Translations under genes and position numbers: made by a program
The notes under the pieces: generated by a model
Seen by the model: only the letters and a program-made list of their open reading frames with translations
The model's database searches: none
What the model was told of the DNA's origin: nothing
Origin: CAZFOB01 sp964520325
GTDB taxonomy: Bacteria; Actinomycetota; JAICYB01
Direction: 5' to 3'
NCBI GenBank assembly: GCA_964520325.1
Contig: CAZFOB010000014.1
Coordinates: 19,836 to 83,835 of the forward strand
Length of the DNA: 64,000 bases
Shown: positions 1 through 7,969 of the stretch, piece after piece
How the letters are laid out: the number at the start of each line of letters is the position of its first letter
How positions within the stretch are numbered: position 1 is the stretch's first letter

Positions 1-189
1 AGTCACGGCCTTTCGTACAACAGGTTCATCTCCGGCCTCAAGGCGGCGGAGGTCGAGATCGATCGCAAGTCGCTCGCGGATATCGCGGTGCGCGATCCCG
101 CGACATTCGGCCAGCTCGCCGAGATCGCGCGAGCGAACCAACAGTCCGAGGAAACGCCCGTCTCTGCGGATCTTGCGGATCAGGAGTGA
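1..189 (+). CDS. rplT: 50S ribosomal protein L20, C-terminal part (cut by window start)
   Basis: The frame is open from base 1 and stops at 187-189, giving 62 residues. The visible text has the L20 tail pattern: LSYNRFISGLKAAEVEIDRK followed by SLADIAVRDPATFGQL, as in L20 proteins where a Leu-Ser-Tyr-x-x-Phe stretch precedes a conserved Leu-Ala-x-(Ile/Leu)-Ala. L20 binds 23S rRNA early in large-subunit assembly. The tail after the conserved core is about 20 residues longer than in short L20 proteins and is Gln/Glu/Ala-rich. Its stop overlaps the GTG start of the kinase gene (GTGA). The position before pheS fits the common infC-rpmI-rplT-pheST order; infC and rpmI would lie outside the window. 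Confidence 0.9.
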   Translation, partial: SHGLSYNRFISGLKAAEVEIDRKSLADIAVRDPATFGQLAEIARANQQSEETPVSADLADQE

Positions 190-911
190 CCTCCAGCAAC
201 TCCGAAAGTACGCCTGATCCAAGGCAGGAGCGCACGATCGAGCTCATCGCGACGGTCGCGCACGAGATCCGGTCGCCGCTGACGACGATCAAGGGCTTCA
301 CCAAGACGCTCCTCGATCGCTGGGATCGCCTCGACGACGCCACCAAGATCGAGATGCTGAAGGCGATCAACGACGATGCCGACCGTGTCACGCGCATCCT
401 CACCGAGCTGCTCGACGTCTCCCGCCTCGAAGCCGGGAAGCTCTCGCTGCATCTGCGTCCGGTCGACGTCTACGAGCTCGCCTCAGATGTCATCGACGTG
501 CTGAGGGAGCGGAGCGCCACACACCGCATCGATCTGACGGGCACGCATCTGGAGGTCATGGGCGATCCGGACAAGCTTCGTCAGGTTCTGACCAACTTCC
601 TCGAGAACGCCCAGAAGTACACCGCCGGTGGCGCGATCACCGTTGTCTGTTCGGCTGTTGATGGTTTTGGGACCGTTGCGGTTACCGACGAAGGCCCCGG
701 AGTACCTCCCGAGATGACCGAACGGATCTTCGAGAAGTTCGCGCGCCGCGATGTCCCGGGAACGCCTTCCGGCACCGGCCTCGGCCTCTACATCTGCAAA
801 GGCCTTATCGAGGCCCAAGGCGGCGAGATCGGCCTGCGTCTGTCTGGTGCGGGCTCCACGTTCTGGTTCCGCCTCGTCGTGGCCCCGCCTCTCCGTGGGG
901 GGCGGCCATGA
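186..911 (+). CDS. Soluble sensor histidine kinase (HisKA + HATPase_c), no sensor domain
   Basis: 241-residue kinase core. The phosphoacceptor His is residue 26, in the H box VAHEIRSPL, followed by an N box (NFLENAQKY), a G1 box (DEGPGVP), an F box (IFEKFAR) and a G2 box (GTGLGLYICKG). It should autophosphorylate and pass phosphate to a response regulator, but no regulator gene lies in the window. Only about 20 residues precede the dimerisation helix; there is no membrane segment, PAS, GAF or HAMP domain, so it must be cytoplasmic with its input from a partner. Its GTG start overlaps the rplT stop and its stop overlaps the pheS ATG, so it sits inside a translation operon and is probably translationally coupled. 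The family call is firm; target and signal are unknown. Confidence 0.88.
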   Translation: MTSSNSESTPDPRQERTIELIATVAHEIRSPLTTIKGFTKTLLDRWDRLDDATKIEMLKAINDDADRVTRILTELLDVSRLEAGKLSLHLRPVDVYELASDVIDVLRERSATHRIDLTGTHLEVMGDPDKLRQVLTNFLENAQKYTAGGAITVVCSAVDGFGTVAVTDEGPGVPPEMTERIFEKFARRDVPGTPSGTGLGLYICKGLIEAQGGEIGLRLSGAGSTFWFRLVVAPPLRGGRP

Positions 912-1966
912 CCGAGCTCTTGAGCGAGATCGAGAGGATCGGCACCGACGCTGTCGCGGCCATAGAAGCCGCCGGTTCGCTCGAGGACCTTCAGGAACTC
1001 GACGTCGGCTATCTCGGACGTAAGTCCAGGCTGAACGAGATCCTGCGCGGGGTTCGCGAGCTGTCGGAGGGCGACAAGCGCGTGATCGGACCGGCGGCGA
1101 ACACGCTTCGGCGCGCCCTCGAGGAGGCCGTCGCCTCGAAGAGGGTAGAGCTCGAGCGTGCCGAAGAGCAGCTCTTGCTATCGGCCGACCGGTTGGATCT
1201 TTCGAAGCCGGGGCGGCGTCCGGCGCGTGGCGCACCCAACCCGCTTCGCGAAACGATCCGGCGCATCGAGGACGCGTTCATCGGCATCGGCTACCAGATC
1301 GCCGAGGGACCGGAGGTCGAAGACGACTGGCACAACTTCGAGGCGCTCAACCACCCGCCCGATCATCCGGCGCGTTCGCTCATGGACACGTACTACATCG
1401 AGGGACCCGGCGGACCGGAGTCCGGGGTGCTGCGGACGCACACCTCGCCTGTCCAGATCCGAGTGATGGAGTCACAACCGCCGCCTATCTACGTGATCTG
1501 CCCCGGACGCGTGTACAGGCGCGAGGACATCAGCGTGACCAGCGCCGCCATCTTCCACCAGGTCGAAGGTCTCGCGATCGACGAGGGTCTGACGTTCCAG
1601 CATCTCCGCGGCACGATCGATGTGTTCGCTGAGGCTGCCTTTGGACCGGGCGCCAGGGCGCGCCTGGTCCCGTCCTTCTATCCCTTCACCGAGCCCTCGG
1701 CCGAGCTTCAGGTCACGTGCCCGGTGTGCGGTGGCGAGGGTTGCAACCACTGCGCGAGCGGGTGGATCGGGATCGGGGGCTGCGGCATGGTGGATCCCAA
1801 CGTCCTCGACTTCGTCGGGATCGACTCCGAGCGTTACACGGGATTCGCCTTCGGGATGGGTGTCGATCGCATCGCGATGAGCCGGTACGGCGTGAACGAC
1901 ATGCGCCTGTTCCTGAACGGCGATCTGCGTTTCCTCGAGCAGTTCAGAGGATTGCCGGTCCGATGA
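908..1966 (+). CDS. pheS: Phenylalanine-tRNA ligase, alpha subunit
   Basis: 352 residues, normal length for bacterial PheS. It is the catalytic class II subunit of the alpha2-beta2 enzyme that charges tRNA-Phe. Visible signatures are an N-terminal coiled-coil region (about 1-90, rich in Glu/Arg), motif 2 around HQVEGLAIDEGLTFQHLRG, a Cys cluster (CPVCGGEGCNHC) followed by GWIGIGGCGMVDPNV, and the C-terminal motif 3 stretch GMGVDRIAMSRYGVNDMR. The Cys-rich insert is also seen in PheS of other bacteria and is not itself odd. The ATG overlaps the kinase stop (ATGA). pheT follows after 37 bases. No T-box or leader-peptide attenuator is seen upstream, since the gene starts inside the kinase reading frame. 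Confidence 0.97.
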   Translation: MTELLSEIERIGTDAVAAIEAAGSLEDLQELDVGYLGRKSRLNEILRGVRELSEGDKRVIGPAANTLRRALEEAVASKRVELERAEEQLLLSADRLDLSKPGRRPARGAPNPLRETIRRIEDAFIGIGYQIAEGPEVEDDWHNFEALNHPPDHPARSLMDTYYIEGPGGPESGVLRTHTSPVQIRVMESQPPPIYVICPGRVYRREDISVTSAAIFHQVEGLAIDEGLTFQHLRGTIDVFAEAAFGPGARARLVPSFYPFTEPSAELQVTCPVCGGEGCNHCASGWIGIGGCGMVDPNVLDFVGIDSERYTGFAFGMGVDRIAMSRYGVNDMRLFLNGDLRFLEQFRGLPVR

Positions 1967-2003
1967 ACGACTGCGGAGCGCGCAGCGCGGAGCAAGCGAA
2001 GAC

Positions 2004-4418
2004 ATGAAAGTTCCACTCCACTGGTTGCGTGAGCTCGTCGACATCGACGTGCCGACGGAAGAGCTTGCCGAGCGCCTCTCACACACGGGCTCTGCCGTCG
2101 ATTCGATCGAACGTTTCGCCGACGGTGTAAGCGGGGTTGTTGCCGGCCGCGTGCTGGACGTCTCCGACGTTGCGGAGTCCGACAAGCTCGTCATCGCTCA
2201 GATCGATGTCGGACCCGTCGCCGAAGACAAGCTGACGATCCTCGCGGGGGCAAAGAATTTTCGGCAGGGCGACATCATCCCGGTCGCGACGGTCGGTGCG
2301 CGTGTGACCACTCTCGACGTTCCGATCACCGCCCGGAAGATGATCGGCAAGTACGAATCGCAGGGCATGCTTTGCTCGGCCAAGGAGCTCGGCGTCGCCG
2401 ACGAACATGCCGACGAACATGAAGGGATCCTGACCCTCGATCCCGGCACTCCAGTCGGTGCGGACGTTGCGGCGTTGCTCGGTCTCAACGACGACGTTCT
2501 CGAGTTCGAGATCTACCCGAACCGTCCCGACCAGATGTCCGTTCTCGGGATCGCACGCGAGGTGGCGTTGCTTTACGACGAGCCGCTGCGGTACCCCGAC
2601 ATGTCGGTCTCGGCCGTTGGTTCGGCATCGACGAGCGTGACGCTCGAGGATCCCGACGGATGTCCGCGTTACCTCGCGCGCGTGATCGATGGCGTGTCGT
2701 TTCGGACATCGCCGGCGATCGTGCGTGCACGCCTCTCGGCATGCGGCGTGCGTCCGCTCGGCAACTTGATCGATGCGACGAACTACGTTCTGTTGCTCAC
2801 GGGTCAACCGCTGCACGCCTTCGACTTGGACAGACTCGCCGAGGAACGGATCGTCGTACGGAAGGCGAAACCCGGCGAGATGATGAGGACGCTCGACGAC
2901 CAAGAGCGCGCGCTCGATCCGGAAGACCTCGTGATCGCCGACGCTTCGAGCGCACAAGCGCTCGCCGGCATCATGGGCGGCGCGACGAGCGAGGTTGGCA
3001 AGGACACCACGCGCGTATTGCTCGAGTCGGCCTACTTCAACCCCGTCCGGATCTCGCGCACGAGCCGGCGTCACCATCTCCGCAGCGAGGCCTCCGCGCG
3101 TTTCGAGCGCGGCACCGACCCGGAGATGCTTCCCGGCGCGGCGGCGCTGGCGGCCGAGCTGATGCGCCGCTGGGCCGGGGGGGTCGTGTCGTCCTCGGTG
3201 GCCGACGTTGGTGCCGCGCCGGCACGGCGCACCTTGACGCTCCGTGCATCGCGGGTGGAGAAGATCCTTGGACTCGCCGTGCCGACGGAGGAGATCGAGC
3301 GGCAGTTGAGCGGTCTGGGATGCGAGGTGACGCCGGGAGAGCCGCTGACGGTGGTCGCACCGTCCTGGCGTCCCGACCTCGAACGCGAGATCGACCTCGT
3401 CGAGGAGGTCGCGAGGCTCCACGGCTACGACACATTCCCTGCTGTGCTTGCGCACGGCGAGCGAGGCGGCCGGTCGGACGCGCAGGTGCTTCGCGGACGC
3501 GCGCGTGACGCATTCCTCGGCGCCGGGCTGTCCGAGGCGACGTTGTCGACGTTCCTCCACGCGGACGACATCGCGGCGATCGGGTACAACGGTCCCGTCG
3601 TGCGTGTCTCGAACCCGATGACCGAGGACCAGCAGCAGCTCCGTCCGAGTCTCTTCCCTGGGCTGCTGCGAGCCGCGCAACGCAACATCGCACGCGGAAC
3701 GTCTCGTGTGCGGTTGTTCGAGTTCGGCCAGATCTTCCGCGGCTGGCCCGAAGGCGCCGCGTTGCCCGACGAGTCGGAGCACGTTGCGTTCGTGCTCGTC
3801 GGAGACGCCGAGCCCGAGCATTGGTCTGTGCACTCATCAAGGGGATCGGGGGGCTCGCGTGCGTCCGACGCGTTCGACGCGAAGGGCATCCTCGAGCTCG
3901 TGATGGCGGAGCTCGGGACGGTGGGCTGGTCGCTGCAGACCGACGACATCGCACCGTTCTTCCACCCGGGACGTTCCGCCAACATGTTCCTCGACGGCGT
4001 GATGGTGGGACGATTCGGCGAGGTGCGCGGCAGTGTCGCGCGTGCGTTCGATCTGGACGCCGCCGTGATCGGCGGACTCGCGTTGGCTCCGATCTTCGAG
4101 CGGGCGCCAGAGGCACTTGCCGTCGGCGAACTCGCGACACAGCCCCCGGTCTTCCGCGACATCGCGATCTCGCTTCCCGAGGACGTGGCTGCGGGCGACG
4201 TGACCGCAACGATCCGCACGGCCGGCGGGGAGCTGCTCGAGTCGGTGGAGCTGGTCGATGTCTACCGAGGTGAACAGGCGGGTGCCGGACGGAAGAGCCT
4301 GGCCTTCAGGTTGACCTTCCGCGCCCCCGACCGCACTCTTACCGCTGTTGAGGCGGACACGTTACGCGAAGCGATCGTGTCGGCGGTCGCGGAGCAGTAC
4401 GGAGGCGAAGTCCGGTAG
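2004..4418 (+). CDS. pheT: Phenylalanine-tRNA ligase, beta subunit
   Basis: 804 residues, full length for PheT. Domains in order: an N-terminal region with the EMAP-II-like tRNA-binding fold (about 40-155, GVVAGRVLDVSDVAESDKL), the B3/B4 editing domain (about 215-390, with PLGNLIDATNYVLLLTGQPLH-type sequence), B5 (about 405-475), the inactive class II-like core (about 480-680), and the C-terminal ferredoxin-like anticodon-binding domain (about 710-804, FRDIAISLPEDV). It partners with PheS and hydrolyses mischarged Tyr-tRNA-Phe. The 37-base spacer before the ATG has only a weak purine run (gcgaagac) as ribosome binding site, so coupling to pheS is likely. Confidence 0.97.
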   Translation: MKVPLHWLRELVDIDVPTEELAERLSHTGSAVDSIERFADGVSGVVAGRVLDVSDVAESDKLVIAQIDVGPVAEDKLTILAGAKNFRQGDIIPVATVGARVTTLDVPITARKMIGKYESQGMLCSAKELGVADEHADEHEGILTLDPGTPVGADVAALLGLNDDVLEFEIYPNRPDQMSVLGIAREVALLYDEPLRYPDMSVSAVGSASTSVTLEDPDGCPRYLARVIDGVSFRTSPAIVRARLSACGVRPLGNLIDATNYVLLLTGQPLHAFDLDRLAEERIVVRKAKPGEMMRTLDDQERALDPEDLVIADASSAQALAGIMGGATSEVGKDTTRVLLESAYFNPVRISRTSRRHHLRSEASARFERGTDPEMLPGAAALAAELMRRWAGGVVSSSVADVGAAPARRTLTLRASRVEKILGLAVPTEEIERQLSGLGCEVTPGEPLTVVAPSWRPDLEREIDLVEEVARLHGYDTFPAVLAHGERGGRSDAQVLRGRARDAFLGAGLSEATLSTFLHADDIAAIGYNGPVVRVSNPMTEDQQQLRPSLFPGLLRAAQRNIARGTSRVRLFEFGQIFRGWPEGAALPDESEHVAFVLVGDAEPEHWSVHSSRGSGGSRASDAFDAKGILELVMAELGTVGWSLQTDDIAPFFHPGRSANMFLDGVMVGRFGEVRGSVARAFDLDAAVIGGLALAPIFERAPEALAVGELATQPPVFRDIAISLPEDVAAGDVTATIRTAGGELLESVELVDVYRGEQAGAGRKSLAFRLTFRAPDRTLTAVEADTLREAIVSAVAEQYGGEVR

Positions 4419-4424
4419 CCAGAC

Positions 4425-4442
4425 CTGCCCCATCTGGGGCAG
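4425..4442 (+). repeat. Perfect inverted repeat between pheT and the FKBP gene
   Basis: Arms CTGCCCCA and TGGGGCAG are exact reverse complements separated by TC. The repeat lies 7 bases after the pheT stop. No T-run follows in the next 15 bases, so it is not a classical intrinsic terminator; it could be a hairpin that slows readthrough or protects the mRNA end, or an operator for the next gene. Confidence 0.5.
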
Positions 4443-4460
4443 ACGGATGAAGGAGAGTTC

Positions 4461-4988
4461 ATGAGAAGGATCATCGTGTGTCTTGCCGTGTTGTTCGCGT
4501 CGTGCGGGAACCCACCGGAGGACGCTCAAGATCTGGCATCGGCGACCACGCCGCCGCCGGCGTCCGCTCCGGAAGCGGCGAAGTGTGCCGATCGGACTCC
4601 GAAGGCACCGCCGAAGGAGGAAACCGTGGAACAGAGCAAGCCGGATGTGAAGATCGACGATGGAGCGCCACCGTGCGAGCTGGTGATCCAGGACATCCAC
4701 GAGGGAACGGGGGCCAAGGCGAAGGAGGGGGCGACGGTGACCGTCAACTACGTCGGCGTGTCGTGGTCCACGGGCGAGGAGTTCGACTCGTCCTGGGGTG
4801 GAGAACCCGCCACGTTTCCGCTTGGGCAGGTCATCGCCGGGTGGCAGGAAGGCATTCCGGGCATGAAAGAGGGAGGGCGCCGGAAGCTCATCATCCCTCC
4901 CGATCTGGCCTATGGCGCTGCCGGTCGTCCGGGCATCGCCCCGAATGAAACGCTCGTGTTCGTGATCGACCTCATCAAAGTCGGATGA
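4461..4988 (+). CDS. FKBP-type peptidyl-prolyl isomerase, probable lipoprotein
   Basis: 175 residues. The N-terminus is short, basic and hydrophobic (MRRIIVCLAVLFASCGN). The Cys at 15 follows Phe-Ala-Ser, an imperfect lipobox (Leu/Val/Ile is usual at -3), so membrane-anchored export is likely but not certain. A Pro/Ala/Glu/Lys-rich linker (about 18-72) leads to one complete FKBP domain (about 73-175) with VTVNYVGV, GEEFDSSW, FPLGQVIAGWQEGIPGMKEG, LIIPPDLAYG and FVIDLIKV, matching the FK506-binding pocket pattern. It would catalyse proline isomerisation in exported proteins outside the membrane. A good ribosome binding site (aaggagag) precedes the ATG, unlike many genes here. Confidence 0.9.
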   Translation: MRRIIVCLAVLFASCGNPPEDAQDLASATTPPPASAPEAAKCADRTPKAPPKEETVEQSKPDVKIDDGAPPCELVIQDIHEGTGAKAKEGATVTVNYVGVSWSTGEEFDSSWGGEPATFPLGQVIAGWQEGIPGMKEGGRRKLIIPPDLAYGAAGRPGIAPNETLVFVIDLIKVG

Positions 4989-5005
4989 GTCGGTAGGTAG
5001 CTGAC

Positions 5006-6868
5006 GTGATGAGTGGGATGCACGGTCGGTTCGGCAGCACTGAACTCGAGAAGGGATACAAGCTCGCGCCGGGCACGATCAGGCGCGCATTGCGACTGAC
5101 GGCGGCGTACCGCGTCACGATCATCGCGTACCTCCTGGTGCTCGTTGGAGGCTCGTTCCTCGGCGTTACTCCCGCGCTGATCGTCCGGGGGCTGATCGAC
5201 AAGGCGATCATCCCGAAACGTGGTGATCTGGTCGGTCGCTACGCGATCGCCGGTGTCGCTCTTGCCGTTCTCGTCGCGGCCACCGGGCTCGCCGCACGCT
5301 ATCTCAGCGCGCGTGTGGGCGAGGGCTTGATCTTCGATCTACGCGTGAAGCTGTTCGATCACGTCCAACGGATGCCCATCGCGTTCTTCACGCGCACGCA
5401 GACGGGGGCGTTGATCAGCCGTCTGAACAACGACGTGGTCGGTGCTCAAGGTGCCGTGACGAACACACTCGGATCGGTCGTGCAGAGCGCCATCACGCTC
5501 GGCGTCACCATCGTGACCATGCTCCTGTTGTCCTGGCAGATCACGCTCCTGGCGCTCGTCGTCCTGCCGCTGTTCCTGCTTCCGTCCAAGCGCGTCGGAC
5601 GACGACTTCAGCGTCTGTCGCGTGATCAGATGAACCTGAACGCGAGCATGAACGCGACGATGCAGGAGCGATTCAACGTCTCGGGCGCGATGCTCGCCAA
5701 GCTCTACGGACGTCCCGACGCCGAGCGTGACGGCTTTTCGCGCGAAGCGACGGGTGTGCGCGACATGGGGATCAAGATCGCCGTGTACTCACGTACGTTC
5801 TTCCTGCTGCTCGGCCTGGTGGCTGCGTTCGGCAGCGCGATCGTGTACTGGATCGGTGGTTCGCTCGCGGCGAAGGGGACGTTGAGTGTCGGCGATGTGG
5901 TCGCCCTCATGACGCTCGTCAGCCAGCTCTACTCACCGCTGATGACGCTCACGAATGCTCGCGTCGACCTCATGACGTCGTTCGTGTCGTTCGAGCGTGT
6001 ATTCGAGGTGATGGACCTCCCTCATCTGGTTGCCGACGTACCCGGCGCCGGGAAGCTTGAACTGCGCGGAGCGCCTTTGATCGAGTTTCGCGACGTTTCG
6101 TTCCGCTACCCGCCCGGACGCGATGTGTCGGTGGCATCGCTCGAACTGATCGGGGAGTTCCCCGAAGAAGGCAAAGCCGGAGACGTGCTGCGCGGCCTGT
6201 CTCTTTTGGCGGAGCCGGGTTCGACGGTGGCGCTCGTCGGTCCGTCCGGTGCGGGCAAGACGACGATCACGATGCTTATCCCACGGCTCTACGACGTCAC
6301 CGGCGGAGCGGTGCTGATCGATGGAACCGACGTGAGAGGTGTGACTCAGGAGAGCCTCCGTCGTGCGATCGGTGTCGTCTCGCAGGATCCGCACATGTTT
6401 CACGACACGATCCGCAGCAACCTCAGGTACGCGCGAGCCGGCGCCACCGACGGGGAACTCGTTGAGGCGTGCCGGGCTGCGCAGATCTATGATCTGATCG
6501 CGTCCCTTCCCGACGGGTTCGACACGATGGTCGGGGAGCGCGGGTACCGGCTCTCGGGCGGCGAGAAGCAACGGCTCGCGATCGCGCGGGTGCTCCTCAA
6601 GGCGCCGCCGATCGTGATCCTCGATGAGGCGACGTCGAGTCTCGACTCCGAGTCGGAGGCGCTGATCCAGCGTGCGCTCGCGACGGCGCTCGAGAATCGC
6701 ACCTCGATCGTGATCGCCCACCGGCTCTCCACGATCCTCAATGCCGATCAGATCTTCGTCATCGACGATGGCCGGATCGTGCAGCGAGGACGTCACGACG
6801 AGCTTGTGTCCGCCGCGGGTCTGTACGCGGACCTCTACACCACGCAATTCGCGGCGACACGGACCTGA
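5006..6868 (+). CDS. ABC transporter, fused transmembrane and ATPase half-transporter
   Basis: 620 residues, the normal size for a type IV (exporter) half-transporter that works as a dimer. Residues about 25-330 form the six-helix domain; about 365-610 form the ATPase with Walker A GPSGAGKTT, signature LSGGEKQRLAIARVLL, Walker B IVILDEATSSLD and H-loop IVIAHRLST. An insertion between the start of the ATPase domain and Walker A (DVSVASLELIGEFPEEG) is longer than usual. Several starts are close together (ATG at 5006, 5009 and 5018), so the exact start is unsure. The substrate cannot be told from sequence; it may be a lipid or a drug. The gene ends 60 bases before the arginine operon and has its own reading unit. 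Confidence 0.92.
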   Translation: MMSGMHGRFGSTELEKGYKLAPGTIRRALRLTAAYRVTIIAYLLVLVGGSFLGVTPALIVRGLIDKAIIPKRGDLVGRYAIAGVALAVLVAATGLAARYLSARVGEGLIFDLRVKLFDHVQRMPIAFFTRTQTGALISRLNNDVVGAQGAVTNTLGSVVQSAITLGVTIVTMLLLSWQITLLALVVLPLFLLPSKRVGRRLQRLSRDQMNLNASMNATMQERFNVSGAMLAKLYGRPDAERDGFSREATGVRDMGIKIAVYSRTFFLLLGLVAAFGSAIVYWIGGSLAAKGTLSVGDVVALMTLVSQLYSPLMTLTNARVDLMTSFVSFERVFEVMDLPHLVADVPGAGKLELRGAPLIEFRDVSFRYPPGRDVSVASLELIGEFPEEGKAGDVLRGLSLLAEPGSTVALVGPSGAGKTTITMLIPRLYDVTGGAVLIDGTDVRGVTQESLRRAIGVVSQDPHMFHDTIRSNLRYARAGATDGELVEACRAAQIYDLIASLPDGFDTMVGERGYRLSGGEKQRLAIARVLLKAPPIVILDEATSSLDSESEALIQRALATALENRTSIVIAHRLSTILNADQIFVIDDGRIVQRGRHDELVSAAGLYADLYTTQFAATRT

Positions 6869-6888
6869 GTTCCGCCGGGCGGCGTCCC

Positions 6889-6917
6889 TTGCCACGGCTG
6901 GGGAATGCATGTATATT
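6889..6917 (+). promoter_or_regulatory. Promoter of the arginine operon
   Basis: TTGCCA (6889-6894), 17 bases, then TATATT (6912-6917) is an excellent housekeeping-sigma promoter in a GC-rich sequence. The expected transcript start is near 6924, about five bases before the argC ATG at 6929, so the argC message would be nearly leaderless. No ribosome binding site exists in the short gap. The -10 is inside the ARG box listed separately. Confidence 0.8.
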
Positions 6918-6921
6918 CACT
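6904..6921 (+). promoter_or_regulatory. ARG box, ArgR operator overlapping the -10
   Basis: The 18-base site reads AA-TGCAT-GTAT-ATTCA-CT. It matches the known ARG box pattern (WN-TGAAT-WWWW-ATTCA-NW) except one base in the left arm and one in the spacer. Because it covers the -10 element, bound ArgR would block RNA polymerase directly. The regulator itself is encoded in this operon (12069-12533). Confidence 0.75.
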
Positions 6922-6928
6922 CTTCCGT

Positions 6929-7969
6929 ATGAACACCGCTCACGATGTTGCCGTCCTCGGCGCCTCCGGATACCCGGGGGCCGAGCTCCTGCGCTACCTG
7001 AGCGCCCATCCGCACCTGAACCTGGCCTGGGCGACGGCGTATCGCCATGCGGGTCAACGGCTTGGTGATCTGTTCGGGCACCTGCCGGGTATGGCCGATG
7101 TTCGCTTGGAGACATCGGATCCTTCGACGGTCCCCGACGTCGCCCTGGCTTTCCTCGCATTGCCGCACGGAGCAGCCGCAGAGGCCGGGCGTGCGCTCGC
7201 CGATCGCGGAGTCAAGGTCGTGGACTTCTCGGCCGACTGGCGCCTCCAGGACGCGAGCGCCTACCCGGCGTGGTACGGCGAGGTCCATCCGTACCCCGAG
7301 GACCTGACGTCGTGGGTCTACGGGCTGCCCGAGACCCACCGCAACGAGGTCGTCGGGGCATCGCGGGTTGCCAATCCCGGTTGCTATCCCACGGCGGCGA
7401 TCCTCGCGCTCGCACCCTTGCTCGAGGAGGGCATCGTCTCGGCCGACGGGATCGTGATCTCGGCCGCGTCCGGGGTGAGCGGCGCCGGACGGAAGGTCGA
7501 TGCCGACTACCTCTTTACCGAGCTCGACGGTTCCTACAAGGCCTACGGTGTTGGTACGCACCGCCATACGCCGGAGATCGAGCAGGAGCTGTCCCTCGCG
7601 GCCGGTCGTGAGCTCACCGTCACGTTCACTCCTCACCTCGCGCCGATGACGCGCGGCTTGCTCGCGACGTGCTACGCCAAAAGCTCGGCTTCAGTCGAGG
7701 AACTGCACGGGGTGCTCGAGCTCGCCTACAAAGGGGAGCCGTTCGTGCACGTGCTTCCGCTTGGCAAGCAGCCTCAGACCAAGCACGTTTCGGGTTGCAA
7801 CCACGCACTCATCGGTGTTGCCGCCGATCCGCGCACAGGGACCGTTGTTGTGACGTGTGCCATCGACAACCTCGGAAAAGGAGCGGCCGGCCAGGCTGTG
7901 CAGAACGCGAACCTGATGCTCGATCTCGACGAGGGAGCGGGTCTGTCCGCCATGGGTGTGTTCCCGTGA
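6929..7969 (+). CDS. argC: N-acetyl-gamma-glutamyl-phosphate reductase
   Basis: 346 residues from ATG 6929. It reduces N-acetylglutamyl phosphate with NADPH, the third step of arginine synthesis. It has the N-terminal Rossmann motif VLGASGYPGAELLRYL, the catalytic Cys in VANPGCYPT and the downstream ISAASGVSGAGRK. An in-frame ATG at 6905 would add eight residues, but it lies inside the ARG box and before the predicted transcript start, so 6929 is preferred; the reductase fold also begins right after it. The stop overlaps the argJ GTG (GTGA). It is the first gene of the argCJBDFRGH operon. Confidence 0.96.
   Translation: MNTAHDVAVLGASGYPGAELLRYLSAHPHLNLAWATAYRHAGQRLGDLFGHLPGMADVRLETSDPSTVPDVALAFLALPHGAAAEAGRALADRGVKVVDFSADWRLQDASAYPAWYGEVHPYPEDLTSWVYGLPETHRNEVVGASRVANPGCYPTAAILALAPLLEEGIVSADGIVISAASGVSGAGRKVDADYLFTELDGSYKAYGVGTHRHTPEIEQELSLAAGRELTVTFTPHLAPMTRGLLATCYAKSSASVEELHGVLELAYKGEPFVHVLPLGKQPQTKHVSGCNHALIGVAADPRTGTVVVTCAIDNLGKGAAGQAVQNANLMLDLDEGAGLSAMGVFP

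Noticed and set aside
2000..2010. T-box or amino-acid attenuator for pheST and tyrS
   Set aside because: No leader of enough length upstream of pheS, pheT or tyrS; no T-box consensus seen.
2079..3833. Long open frame on the minus strand inside pheT (584 codons)
   Set aside because: Antisense shadow in GC-rich DNA; low-complexity Arg/His text and no start signal, while pheT is unmistakable.
7669..7965. Extension of the argJ frame into argC
   Set aside because: The argJ start at GTG 7966 overlaps the argC stop as in the other operon joints; upstream text is a shadow of argC.
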